Shown one piece after another: positions 16,429 through 24,304 of a stretch of 64,000 bases of DNA. The stretch is from Domibacillus epiphyticus (GTDB lineage: Bacteria; Bacillota; Bacilli; Bacillales; Domibacillaceae), in assembly GCF_001975785.1 (NCBI RefSeq), contig NZ_MSFI01000020.1:79625-143624 (forward strand), given 5' to 3'. Both the position numbers and the translations under genes were made by a program. How positions within the stretch are numbered: the first letter of the stretch is position 1; each line of letters opens with the position of its first letter. Under the pieces are notes generated by a model, which searched no databases, had not been told where the DNA came from, and saw only the letters and a program-made list of their open reading frames with translations.

Positions 16429-17412
16429 ATGAAAGCAGTTGTTGTTCGGGAATTTGGCGGACCTGAAGTATTAACCTATATGGATATTGATAAACCTTCA
16501 ATAAATTCAAAACAAGTGTTAATTCGTGTTGCAGCTACTGGTGTCAACTTTGCAGATATTAAGTCAAGGTACGGTAACTACCATGGAGCCGGACAGCCTC
16601 CCTTTATACCAGGATTGGATGCTGCAGGTATTATTGAGGAAACAGGCTCGGAAGTTCAACATTTAAAAGCAGGGCAGCGAGTCATTGCTTTTCCGAAAAA
16701 CGGGTCTTATGCGGAATATGTCGCTGCGGATGAAAATCTTACGTTTGTTCTTCCTGACAATATAGACTTTAATATCGCAGCCGCTTGTCCGACTGTTTCG
16801 TTCACTTCGTATAAGCTTCTCGCCGATGTAGCAAGACTGGAGCCCGGTGAAACGGTTCTTATTCACTCGGCTGCCGGTGGGATTGGAACAACGGCAATTC
16901 AACTTGCCAAAATTTTAGGTGCAGGCCATGTGATTGGAACAGTAGGGAATATAAATAAGGCGGCCATCGCACTTGAAGCAGGAGCCGACCAGGTTATATG
17001 CTATGAGCAGGATGACTTTTCAGTAAAAGTAAATGAATTAACGGATGGTCAAGGTGTAGATGTCATTTTAGATTCTATCTCTGGTCAAGTGTCAGAAAAA
17101 AGCCTTGCTTGTCTGGCGAAGTATGGAAGATTAGTTAATTTCGGTATTTCAAGTGGAAAGGCAGGACAAATTAAGACGACAGATTTACATTCGAGCTGTC
17201 GTTCTGTTCTCGGGTTTAGTTTAGGGACGACTAGATCCCATCGGCCGCACCTATTAAAAGATACAGCCAATAAGGTGCTTCCTTATCTGGCAGACGGCCG
17301 TTTAGAGATGAAAATTGGAAAGAGATTTTCTTTGGGTGAATCTGCTAAAGCGCATCAGTGGGTGGAAAGCAGAAAGAGCACAGGAAAAGTGTTATTGGAT
17401 GTAACAAAATAA
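16429..17412 (+). CDS. Zinc-free medium-chain dehydrogenase (NADPH:quinone oxidoreductase-like)
   Basis: A 327-residue MDR-family protein of the quinone oxidoreductase (QOR) type. There are no structural or catalytic zinc cysteines. ATGVNFADIKSRYG near residues 37-50 and the nucleotide-binding HSAAGGIGTTAIQLAK near 145-160 are family motifs. QOR-type enzymes reduce quinones or the double bond of enones and acryloyl-type substrates with NADPH. It lies downstream of the dicarboxylate carrier but beyond a terminator, so it is a separate unit and may not belong to the pathway. GGGAG lies 9 bases before the ATG. Confidence 0.85.
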   Translation: MKAVVVREFGGPEVLTYMDIDKPSINSKQVLIRVAATGVNFADIKSRYGNYHGAGQPPFIPGLDAAGIIEETGSEVQHLKAGQRVIAFPKNGSYAEYVAADENLTFVLPDNIDFNIAAACPTVSFTSYKLLADVARLEPGETVLIHSAAGGIGTTAIQLAKILGAGHVIGTVGNINKAAIALEAGADQVICYEQDDFSVKVNELTDGQGVDVILDSISGQVSEKSLACLAKYGRLVNFGISSGKAGQIKTTDLHSSCRSVLGFSLGTTRSHRPHLLKDTANKVLPYLADGRLEMKIGKRFSLGESAKAHQWVESRKSTGKVLLDVTK

Positions 17413-17503
17413 CATGAAAATCTGTGCAACCTACTGATCTAAATGAATTGAACGATATGAGAATAAGGTTGATGGTAGAACTGAATAAAATTTGTTAGTA
17501 CTG

Positions 17504-17542
17504 AAAACCGCCGCCGGCAATGAACTCGGGTGGCGGTTTTTT
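17504..17542 (+). terminator. Terminator after the quinone oxidoreductase gene
   Basis: AAAACCGCC pairs with GGCGGTTTT, loop of 19 bases with a small inner pairing, followed by six T. Confidence 0.85.
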
Positions 17543-17569
17543 GATCCATTCAAGTGTGTAATTCATACA

Positions 17570-17625
17570 CCGTCAGGAAATACTACGAGCGTGCAAGTGC
17601 ACAAATTTTTATTTCTGACGGAGGG
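17570..17625 (+). promoter_or_regulatory. Leader hairpin touching the ribosome binding site of the DUF3231 gene
   Basis: CCGTCAG (17570-17576) pairs with CTGACGG (17615-17621), extended by AAATA/TATTT across a one-base bulge, with an inner GTGC/GCAC hairpin. The 3' arm takes in the first two bases of the GGAGGG ribosome binding site (17620-17625), so folding could limit translation of the gene at 17631. Confidence 0.5.
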
Positions 17626-17630
17626 ATAAA

Positions 17631-18143
17631 ATGGGGATTTTAAGTGGAAATCCGAAAGATGAACCATTGCACTACGGAGAAGCTATGGCCGTATGGACAT
17701 CTTCACTGACGGCTAAAAGCATGATTGCTGGCTATAGCACGCTGATCAATCATGCGGGAGACCAGGATTTGAAAAAGCTGATTGAAGAAGCAATAAAGAT
17801 GGGAAAGTCGGAAATGACAGAGCTGGATCAAGTATTGAAAGAAAATGGGATTGCTCTCCCTCCTGCGCCTCCTGAACGTCCTGAGGCAAAGTTAGATGAT
17901 ATTCCGGCCGGCGCACGATTTCAAGATCCGGAAATAGCCGCCAATCTTTCCCGGGATGTCGCTACGGGATTGAGTGCCTGCAGCATGGCAATGGGCCAGT
18001 CGATTCGTGAAGATATTGGCGCGATGTTTGCAAAGTTTCATGCCGAGAAAGCAAGACTTGGCGGTGAATGTTTGAGATTAAACAAAGAAAAAGGATGGCT
18101 TGTACCACCGCCGCTTCTTCACGATCCGGTCGAAAAGAAGTAA
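17631..18143 (+). CDS. DUF3231-family ferritin-like helical protein
   Basis: A 170-residue protein of the DUF3231 family, often annotated in Bacillaceae as spore-coat-like. MGILSGNPKDEPLHYGEAMAVW and the later DVATGLSACSMAMGQSIRED have the pattern of a four-helix bundle with Glu/His positions. Family members are frequently one-domain (~165 residues) or two-domain (~330); this is a single-domain form. The function is not established. The start has GGAGGG 5 bases upstream, part of it in a leader hairpin. It is monocistronic and ends at a terminator. Confidence 0.78.
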   Translation: MGILSGNPKDEPLHYGEAMAVWTSSLTAKSMIAGYSTLINHAGDQDLKKLIEEAIKMGKSEMTELDQVLKENGIALPPAPPERPEAKLDDIPAGARFQDPEIAANLSRDVATGLSACSMAMGQSIREDIGAMFAKFHAEKARLGGECLRLNKEKGWLVPPPLLHDPVEKK

Positions 18144-18151
18144 CATAAAAT

Positions 18152-18195
18152 GCCCCGAAAACAGAGATGCATTCTCGTTTTTGGGGTCTTTTTTG
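18152..18195 (+). terminator. Terminator after the DUF3231 gene
   Basis: CCCCGAAAAC...GAGA pairs with TCTCGTTTTTGGGG around a short loop, followed by TCTTTTTT. Confidence 0.85.
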
Positions 18196-18335
18196 TCGTT
18201 TTCATTCATTATTCCAAAGTATAGTGGGCAGCTAACTGTTTTTAAGGGCGTGCAGGGTTATAAGTAGTATTTGTTTATGCTTTACTTTATAATGAGTGCT
18301 GTTGAAATATTTTTAACAATAAAGGAGTTTTTAAA

Positions 18336-18602
18336 ATGGCTGAAAAAACATTTACAATTATTGACGAAACAGGCATCCATGCACGTCCCGCAACAGTTCT
18401 TGTGCAGGCGGCTTCTAAATTTAGCTCAGATGTAACAATGGAATACAATGGGAAAACCGTGAATTTAAAATCCATCATGGGCGTTATGTCTCTTGGCATT
18501 CCAAAGGGCGCATCTGTAAAAATTGCAGCAAACGGTTCAGACGCTGAAGAAGCAATTGAGTCTCTTACAGAAACAATGAAATCATCAGGTCTTGGCGAAT
18601 AA
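18336..18602 (+). CDS. ptsH: PTS phosphocarrier protein HPr
   Basis: An 88-residue HPr, the shared phosphocarrier between enzyme I and the EIIA domains. His15 in ETGIHARPA is the EI-dependent site and Ser46 in NLKSIMGVM is the HPr kinase site that signals carbon catabolite repression through CcpA. Presence of His15 separates it from Crh, which lacks it. In many Bacillus species ptsH is followed by ptsI; here it is closed by its own terminator, the next gene is mtlA and no ptsI is in the window. It has a TATAAT box at 18288-18293 and AAAGGAG 7 bases before the ATG. Confidence 0.93.
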   Translation: MAEKTFTIIDETGIHARPATVLVQAASKFSSDVTMEYNGKTVNLKSIMGVMSLGIPKGASVKIAANGSDAEEAIESLTETMKSSGLGE

Positions 18603-18612
18603 TTAGCCTTTT

Positions 18613-18642
18613 AAACCACCGAACTTGTTCGGTGGTTTTTTG
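18613..18642 (+). terminator. Terminator after ptsH
   Basis: Eleven-bp perfect stem AAACCACCGAA/TTCGGTGGTTT with a 4-base loop and a T run. Confidence 0.93.
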
Positions 18643-18698
18643 TTTATTCAATGATGACAACATTGACTTTGCCAAAACAGTGTTTTCTATTGATTGTT

Positions 18699-18719
18699 TA
18701 TAATCTGAAACCGCTTTAT
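18699..18719 (+). promoter_or_regulatory. mtlA promoter -10 box followed by a candidate cre site
   Basis: TATAAT (18699-18704) has no good -35 box, as expected for a promoter needing the MtlR activator. TGAAACCGCTTTAT (18706-18719) matches the CcpA consensus TGWAANCGNTNWCA at 12 of 14 bases and lies directly downstream of the -10 box. Confidence 0.5.
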
Positions 18720-18779
18720 TATAAACATACAGACAGAGATAGCAAGACATACTGAAATAACGAGAAAGGGGTTTTACAG

Positions 18780-20213
18780 ATGAACAATCAAACGCAGCCA
18801 AAAGCGGATGTGCGTGTAAAAATACAGCGTTTCGGCAGTCATTTAAGCGGTATGATTATGCCGAATATAGGCGCATTCATTGCCTGGGGTCTTATTACTG
18901 CTTTATTTATTCCAACAGGATGGTTTCCGAACGAGGATTTAGCAAAACTTGTTGGACCAATGATTACATTCTTGCTGCCAATCTTAATTGGTTTTACAGG
19001 TGGACGTATAGTATATGATCTTCGAGGCGGTGTCGTTGGTGCGACAGCAACAATGGGGGTAATTGTCGGTTCAGACATTCCGATGTTCCTCGGCGCTATG
19101 ATCATGGGTCCTCTCGGTGGTTATGCGATTAAAAAGTTTGACCAGATGATAGACGGAAAAGTGAAATCCGGCTTTGAAATGCTTGTCAACAACTTTTCAG
19201 CCGGCATCATCGGTGGTATTTTAACGCTGATTGCGTATAAAGCAATCGGACCGGTTGTTCTCACGCTCAACAAAACATTGGCAGCAGGTGTTCAAGTTAT
19301 TGTCGATGCGAATTTGCTTCCACTGGCAAGCATTTTTATTGAGCCGGCGAAAGTGCTGTTCTTGAACAACGCGATTAACCACGGAATTTTAAGCCCGATT
19401 GGAATTGAAGAGGCAGCAAGTGCGGGAAAATCTATTCTTTTCCTTCTTGAGTCAAACCCGGGACCGGGTCTTGGTATCTTGCTTGCGTACATGTTCTTTG
19501 GAAAAGGAATGGCGAAACAGTCCGCACCTGGTGCAGTGATCATTCACTTCCTCGGCGGAATTCACGAAATTTACTTCCCTTACATTTTAATGAAGCCACT
19601 GCTTTTAATTGCAGCAATTGCGGGCGGTGCAACAGGCATATTCACATTCTTGTTGTTTAATGCAGGACTTTCAGCGGCGCCATCACCAGGCAGTATCTTT
19701 GCCTTGATGATCATGTCTCCGCCAGGAAATCACATTGGCGTCCTTGCGGGTGTACTTGCAGCAGCAATTGTATCATTCTTGATCTCAGCTGTGATTTTGA
19801 AAGGTTCAAAAGATACAGATGAGCAGGATCTAGCAAAAGCGGCAGAACAAACATCTGCTCTTAAAGGAAAAGAAAGCCACGCTTCTTCTCTTGTGAAAAA
19901 AGAAGATCAGCCAGCAGAAAACACAGCTGCACTTGGAAATGTTCAAAAAATCATTTTTGCCTGTGATGCAGGAATGGGCTCAAGTGCAATGGGCGCATCC
20001 ATTTTGAAAAACAAAGTGAAAAAAGCGGAGATTGATGTTCATGTATCCAATACATCCATCAGCAATCTGCCTGATGATGCCGATGTGGTCATTACCCATA
20101 AAGATCTAACCGATCGTGCGAAAGAAAAACTGCCAAACGCACATCATATTTCGGTTGAAAACTTCTTAAACAGCCCAAGGTATGATGAATTAATGGAGCA
20201 GTTAAAGAAATAA
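18780..20213 (+). CDS. mtlA: Mannitol-specific PTS EIICB permease
   Basis: Imports and phosphorylates mannitol to mannitol 1-phosphate. The 477-residue protein has a membrane IIC domain (about 15-340; GGIHEIYFPYIL is the mannitol-family loop), a flexible charged linker (about 345-383) and a cytosolic IIB domain (about 386-477) with phosphorylation Cys395 in FACDAGMGSSAMG. The IIA domain is supplied separately by MtlF (22547-22975), as in Bacillus and Geobacillus. The start has GAAAGGGG 8 bases upstream. A terminator separates it from mtlRFD, so mtlA is its own unit, with a -10 box and a likely cre site upstream. Confidence 0.95.
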   Translation: MNNQTQPKADVRVKIQRFGSHLSGMIMPNIGAFIAWGLITALFIPTGWFPNEDLAKLVGPMITFLLPILIGFTGGRIVYDLRGGVVGATATMGVIVGSDIPMFLGAMIMGPLGGYAIKKFDQMIDGKVKSGFEMLVNNFSAGIIGGILTLIAYKAIGPVVLTLNKTLAAGVQVIVDANLLPLASIFIEPAKVLFLNNAINHGILSPIGIEEAASAGKSILFLLESNPGPGLGILLAYMFFGKGMAKQSAPGAVIIHFLGGIHEIYFPYILMKPLLLIAAIAGGATGIFTFLLFNAGLSAAPSPGSIFALMIMSPPGNHIGVLAGVLAAAIVSFLISAVILKGSKDTDEQDLAKAAEQTSALKGKESHASSLVKKEDQPAENTAALGNVQKIIFACDAGMGSSAMGASILKNKVKKAEIDVHVSNTSISNLPDDADVVITHKDLTDRAKEKLPNAHHISVENFLNSPRYDELMEQLKK

Positions 20214-20223
20214 TAATATGGAC

Positions 20224-20256
20224 GATCCCGCCGTTTCGTAACGGCGGGATCATTTT
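20224..20256 (+). terminator. Terminator after mtlA
   Basis: Perfect 12-bp stem GATCCCGCCGTT/AACGGCGGGATC with a TCGT loop, followed by ATTTTA. Confidence 0.92.
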
Positions 20257-20444
20257 ATTAATATGGTGATCAAATGAAAAGTCATGCCAAAGTGTTTTTC
20301 TCACTTTAATTATGGCAACAAGTTATTTGACGAAATGATTTTTTTCTTTAGTTGAAGCGGTAGTTTGACAGGTTTATGATGTAGAAGAAGAGACGTATTG
20401 TAAAAAGTTGTCACAGTTTATTCCTGGAAAAGGGGGTTCTGGGC

Positions 20445-22547
20445 ATGTATGTTTCTGCACGTGAAAGGCTGATTCTCGATCTCTTGCTTGATCGAAATGA
20501 AGAAATGACGGTGAAGGAGCTTGCAGATGACATTGATGTCAGCGTTCGAACGGTTCACCGCGATTTAAAAGGAATTGAAAAGACGCTTGAAACGAATGGT
20601 TTGCAATTGGTTAAGAAATCAGGTGTCGGCATCCAAATTGTGGGGAAGAAAGAAAAAATGGATGAGCTGAAGCTCGCCATTTCACATCTTTCCTACAGTG
20701 AATACACGCCGGACGAGCGCCAAACAATGATTCTATGCGCATTGCTTGAGTCAGTTGAGCCTGTAAAACTGATAGGACTTGCTAATGATTTACATGTAAC
20801 AATTGCCACAGTCAGCAGCGACTTAACGAAACTCGAAAGCCGAATTGAGCCATTTCAGCTGAAGTTAGTTCGGAAACGTGGATATGGCGTTGAACTGAAA
20901 GGCACTGAAACCGCAAAACGAAGGGCTATGAGCAGCATTATTGCCGAACATGTCAATGAAGTGGATTTTTTAGCAATTGTGAAAGAAAGCATTCAAAAAA
21001 AATCTATTCATGCGACAGAGTCCATTTCAGAGCGGCTGCTTGGTCTCGTTGAAAAGAAAAAATTACTTGTTGTTGAGCAAGTGGTGAAGGATATTAATGC
21101 CGGTTTGCCATACGCGATCGCGGATAGCGCTCATATTGGACTAGTTGTCCATTTAGCCCTTGCGATCGAGCGAATTGAACGGGGCGGAAATATTCAAATG
21201 GAACATGCCTACTTGCAGCACCTGCAGGCAGCTCCTGAATATGAAATTGCTTCTGAAATGACCGAGAAGCTGAAGGCTTTTTTTCAAATGGACATTCCAG
21301 AAGCGGAAATTGGTTATATTACGATGCATTTACAAGGGGCAAAACTGCGTCACGATAAAGAATACGTACTCGAAGAATCAAGTTTTCAAGTGGCGGTAAA
21401 AGCAAAAAGCCTCATCCAGTTTATTGAAAAAAAGCTGTCGGCCGATTTGATAAATAATCAGTCACTTTTTGAAGGACTTGTAGTTCATTTGAAACCAGCG
21501 ATGTACCGTATTCATCAGAAAATGGGAATCTCAAATCCCCTTATTGGACGCATTAAAGAAGATTACAGTTATTTGTTTAATGTCGTGAAAGAAGGTGTGC
21601 AGCACGTCTTTCCAAACGTAACAGTCCCGGATGAGGAAATTGGCTATCTCGTCATGCATTTCGGGTCGGCTTTGCCCGGTGCGCAGGTATCTGGACCTTT
21701 AAAAGCGTATATTATCTGTTCAACCGGAATTGGTACATCAAAAATGCTTGCTTCAAGGCTGAAGCAGGAAATTCCGGAATTGACCGGGTTGAAAAATATT
21801 TCGTTATTTGAATTAAACAATACAGAGATTGATGAAGATGACTTAGTGATTTCAACGATTCACCTTCCGGATTTTCCTTATGAGCATATCGTGGTCAGTC
21901 CGATGCTGACGAAAGATGAACTGACAAAAGTCCGTTCCTTCATAAAAAGACGTGCTGCGATTTTATCAAAAAAGAAGCCGGAAAAGATAATCACCAAGAC
22001 CCGATCCGCTTCGCAAATTGAGCAATCCGTCAAAAGTATTCATCATTATACAGGCGGGATCATGGATCTGCTCTCTCAGTTTTCAGTAACAGCAGCTGGA
22101 AAACATCAGGCAGAACAAGTTCTCAAAAAGGCTTGCGGACAACTCACTACACTTCGGTCAGTTGACGCGGTTGTGGATGCACTGCTTGAACGGGAAAAAC
22201 TTGGGGGCATTGGGATTCCTGGAACAAAAATCGCATTTTTTCATACGCGCCATTCCGATGTTTTGAAGCCATCTGTGACGATTCATAGGATGGATGAACC
22301 GGTTGTCTTGAGTGGTATGGATGAGGCCGACATGAAAGTGGACGTTATATTGATGTTGCTGTCGCCTGATCCTTATCATACAGAAGGGCTTGAGGTGTTA
22401 AGTTACGTAAGTGCGATGACGATTGAAAGTGACGACAGCATAGCCTTGTTTCAATCAGGACAGGAAAAGGAAATAAAAGAATGGATGGCATCAAAATTTG
22501 AACTGTTTTTGAATGAAAAAATAAATGAATTGAGGAGTGTTGAATAA
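20445..22547 (+). CDS. mtlR: Mannitol operon activator with PTS regulation domains
   Basis: A 700-residue BglG/DeoR-type activator: helix-turn-helix (about 6-60), Mga-like HTH (about 85-160), PRD1 (about 185-300), PRD2 (about 310-410), EIIB-like (about 418-505) and EIIA-like (about 540-695) domains. Candidate phosphorylation sites are His236, His295, His348 and His405 in the PRDs, Cys425 in IICSTGIGTSK and His600 in AFFHTRHS. In Bacillus MtlR, phosphorylation of PRD2 by HPr activates, while phosphorylation of the IIB and IIA domains inactivates. Its stop overlaps the mtlF start by one base (TAATG), so MtlR and MtlF are translationally coupled. AAAAGGGGG lies 9 bases before the ATG. Confidence 0.93.
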   Translation: MYVSARERLILDLLLDRNEEMTVKELADDIDVSVRTVHRDLKGIEKTLETNGLQLVKKSGVGIQIVGKKEKMDELKLAISHLSYSEYTPDERQTMILCALLESVEPVKLIGLANDLHVTIATVSSDLTKLESRIEPFQLKLVRKRGYGVELKGTETAKRRAMSSIIAEHVNEVDFLAIVKESIQKKSIHATESISERLLGLVEKKKLLVVEQVVKDINAGLPYAIADSAHIGLVVHLALAIERIERGGNIQMEHAYLQHLQAAPEYEIASEMTEKLKAFFQMDIPEAEIGYITMHLQGAKLRHDKEYVLEESSFQVAVKAKSLIQFIEKKLSADLINNQSLFEGLVVHLKPAMYRIHQKMGISNPLIGRIKEDYSYLFNVVKEGVQHVFPNVTVPDEEIGYLVMHFGSALPGAQVSGPLKAYIICSTGIGTSKMLASRLKQEIPELTGLKNISLFELNNTEIDEDDLVISTIHLPDFPYEHIVVSPMLTKDELTKVRSFIKRRAAILSKKKPEKIITKTRSASQIEQSVKSIHHYTGGIMDLLSQFSVTAAGKHQAEQVLKKACGQLTTLRSVDAVVDALLEREKLGGIGIPGTKIAFFHTRHSDVLKPSVTIHRMDEPVVLSGMDEADMKVDVILMLLSPDPYHTEGLEVLSYVSAMTIESDDSIALFQSGQEKEIKEWMASKFELFLNEKINELRSVE

Positions 22548-22975
22548 TGTCAATTTTATCAGCTGAAAATATCGTGTTAAATAAAGTGGCGGCAACGAAA
22601 GAAGAAGCGATCCGAGCAACGGGCCAGGTGCTTGTAGATAGAGGATACGTGGAGCCATCGTACATTGAAAAAATGCTTGAGCGTGAAGAACTAACAACTA
22701 CTTATATGGGGAATTATGTGGCTATTCCGCATGGGACAGAAGACGGGAAATCAGCGGTGAAAGAGTCGGGTCTATCGATTATTCAAGTGCCGGATGGTGT
22801 TGATTTTGATGGAAACGTTGTAAAACTATTGATCGGGATTGCGGGTAAAGGTGATGAACACCTTGAGATTTTGTCACAAATTGCGATTGTTTGCTCTGAG
22901 GAAGAGAATGTGATGAAAATTGTGAATGCGTCTTCGAAAGAGGAAATTTTAGCGATGTTTGACGAGGTGAACTAA
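22547..22975 (+). CDS. mtlF: Mannitol-specific PTS EIIA
   Basis: A 142-residue stand-alone IIA of the mannitol/fructose family. His62 in YVAIPHGTEDGK is the phosphorylation site, receiving phosphate from HPr and passing it to Cys395 of MtlA. The ATG overlaps the stop of mtlR and the stop is one base from the mtlD start, so the three genes form a tight operon. Length and motifs are typical. Confidence 0.95.
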   Translation: MSILSAENIVLNKVAATKEEAIRATGQVLVDRGYVEPSYIEKMLEREELTTTYMGNYVAIPHGTEDGKSAVKESGLSIIQVPDGVDFDGNVVKLLIGIAGKGDEHLEILSQIAIVCSEEENVMKIVNASSKEEILAMFDEVN

Positions 22976-22976
22976 T

Positions 22977-24125
22977 ATGTTGGCTGTTCATTTTGGAGCC
23001 GGAAATATTGGCCGCGGATTTATCGGAAGTCTTCTGTATCAGTCCGGTTTTGAAACGTGCTTTGTGGATGTGAACAATGAGCTTGTTGATTTGATCAATG
23101 AAAAAGGTGAGTACCGGGTCGTGCTGGCGGATCAATCGCATGAAGAACTTCTCGTGAAAAATGTGCGGGCAATTAACAGCGCGGCTGATGCTGACAAAGT
23201 GATTGACGCAATTGCGAAGGCTGATCTTGTAACGGCAGCAGTTGGACCAAATATCTTGCCGCTTATTTCAGGGCTTATTGCAGAAGGGTTAAAAAAACGC
23301 ACATCGCCAGTGAATGTGATTGCCTGTGAAAACATGGTCGGCGGCAGCACACTTTTGAAAGAAAAGGTTTATGAAAAAGTGACGGAAGAAGAACAGAAGG
23401 CATTTGACGAACGCGTTGGTTTTCCCGACGCGGCAGTCGATCGGATCGTACCGAATCAATCAAATGAAGATAAATTGATGGTCACTGTAGAACCATTTTA
23501 TGAGTGGGCAGTTGACGAAACAAAAATTGCCGGTGAAAAGCCGCCTGTTGAAGGAATTACATGGGTGAGCGACTTAACGCCGTATATTGAACGGAAACTA
23601 TTTACAGTAAATACGGGTCATGCGGTCGCAGCGTACTTTGGCAAGCAGTCGGGTGCTGAAACAATCAATGAAGCTCTTGAATCAGACAAAATTCAACACC
23701 TGTTATCTGAAACGCTGAAAGAAACAGGCCAGTTTTTAGTGAAGAAATATGGTTTTGATTCAGCAGCTCATGACGCGTATATTAAGAAAATTATCGGCCG
23801 GTTTGCCAATCCTTTTATATCAGATGAAGTAACACGTGTCGGTCGTTCTCCAATCCGAAAACTTGGAGCAAAAGACCGTCTCGTCAGCCCTGCCGTTCAA
23901 TACGCAGAACTGCTTGGCAAGACACCAGTTTATTTAGCAAAAAGCATCGCAGCAGCACTTCTGTACGATTACCCACAGGATCCGGAATCAGTGGAAGTAC
24001 AGGAGACAATCCATCAAAAGGGTCTTTCGGCTGCAATCACGATATTTACACAGCTTCAAGAAGACCAGCCATTGTTTAAAGAAATCGTCAAACAGTACGA
24101 AGACATCGAGAAAAACGGAATATAA
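22977..24125 (+). CDS. mtlD: Mannitol-1-phosphate 5-dehydrogenase
   Basis: Oxidises mannitol 1-phosphate to fructose 6-phosphate with NAD. The 382-residue protein has the N-terminal Rossmann motif HFGAGNIGRGFIG (5-17), ACENMVGGS near 119-127, and the catalytic segment KLFTVNTGHAVAAYFG near residues 203-218, containing the conserved lysine, asparagine and histidine of the polyol dehydrogenase family. It is the last gene of mtlRFD, one base after mtlF, and is followed by a hairpin. Confidence 0.95.
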   Translation: MLAVHFGAGNIGRGFIGSLLYQSGFETCFVDVNNELVDLINEKGEYRVVLADQSHEELLVKNVRAINSAADADKVIDAIAKADLVTAAVGPNILPLISGLIAEGLKKRTSPVNVIACENMVGGSTLLKEKVYEKVTEEEQKAFDERVGFPDAAVDRIVPNQSNEDKLMVTVEPFYEWAVDETKIAGEKPPVEGITWVSDLTPYIERKLFTVNTGHAVAAYFGKQSGAETINEALESDKIQHLLSETLKETGQFLVKKYGFDSAAHDAYIKKIIGRFANPFISDEVTRVGRSPIRKLGAKDRLVSPAVQYAELLGKTPVYLAKSIAAALLYDYPQDPESVEVQETIHQKGLSAAITIFTQLQEDQPLFKEIVKQYEDIEKNGI

Positions 24126-24130
24126 TGACG

Positions 24131-24162
24131 AAACTGCTCAGGTATCTGCCGGGCAGTTTTTT
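24131..24162 (+). terminator. Terminator after mtlD
   Basis: AAACTGC (24131-24137) pairs with GCAGTTT (24153-24159), with inner partial pairing and a following T run. Confidence 0.85.
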
Positions 24163-24304
24163 TATCCTCAAAATTTCCGTCTTTTAATAGCGAGTGCTAA
24201 AAAGATGACTTGCTTTATAGATAAGGAAATAACTACCTTGATAATTTGTATCAAATTATGGTGAAAATAAGCTGTAAAACATGTTGATAAATGTGGGGGA
24301 TACT

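Noticed and set aside
18336..18602. Crh (catabolite repression HPr)
   Set aside because: His15 is present (GIHARPA); Crh lacks this histidine.
20385..20400. Candidate cre site TTGAAGCGGTAGTTT-like DNA upstream of mtlR
   Set aside because: The spacing between TGAA and CG is one base short of the CcpA consensus.
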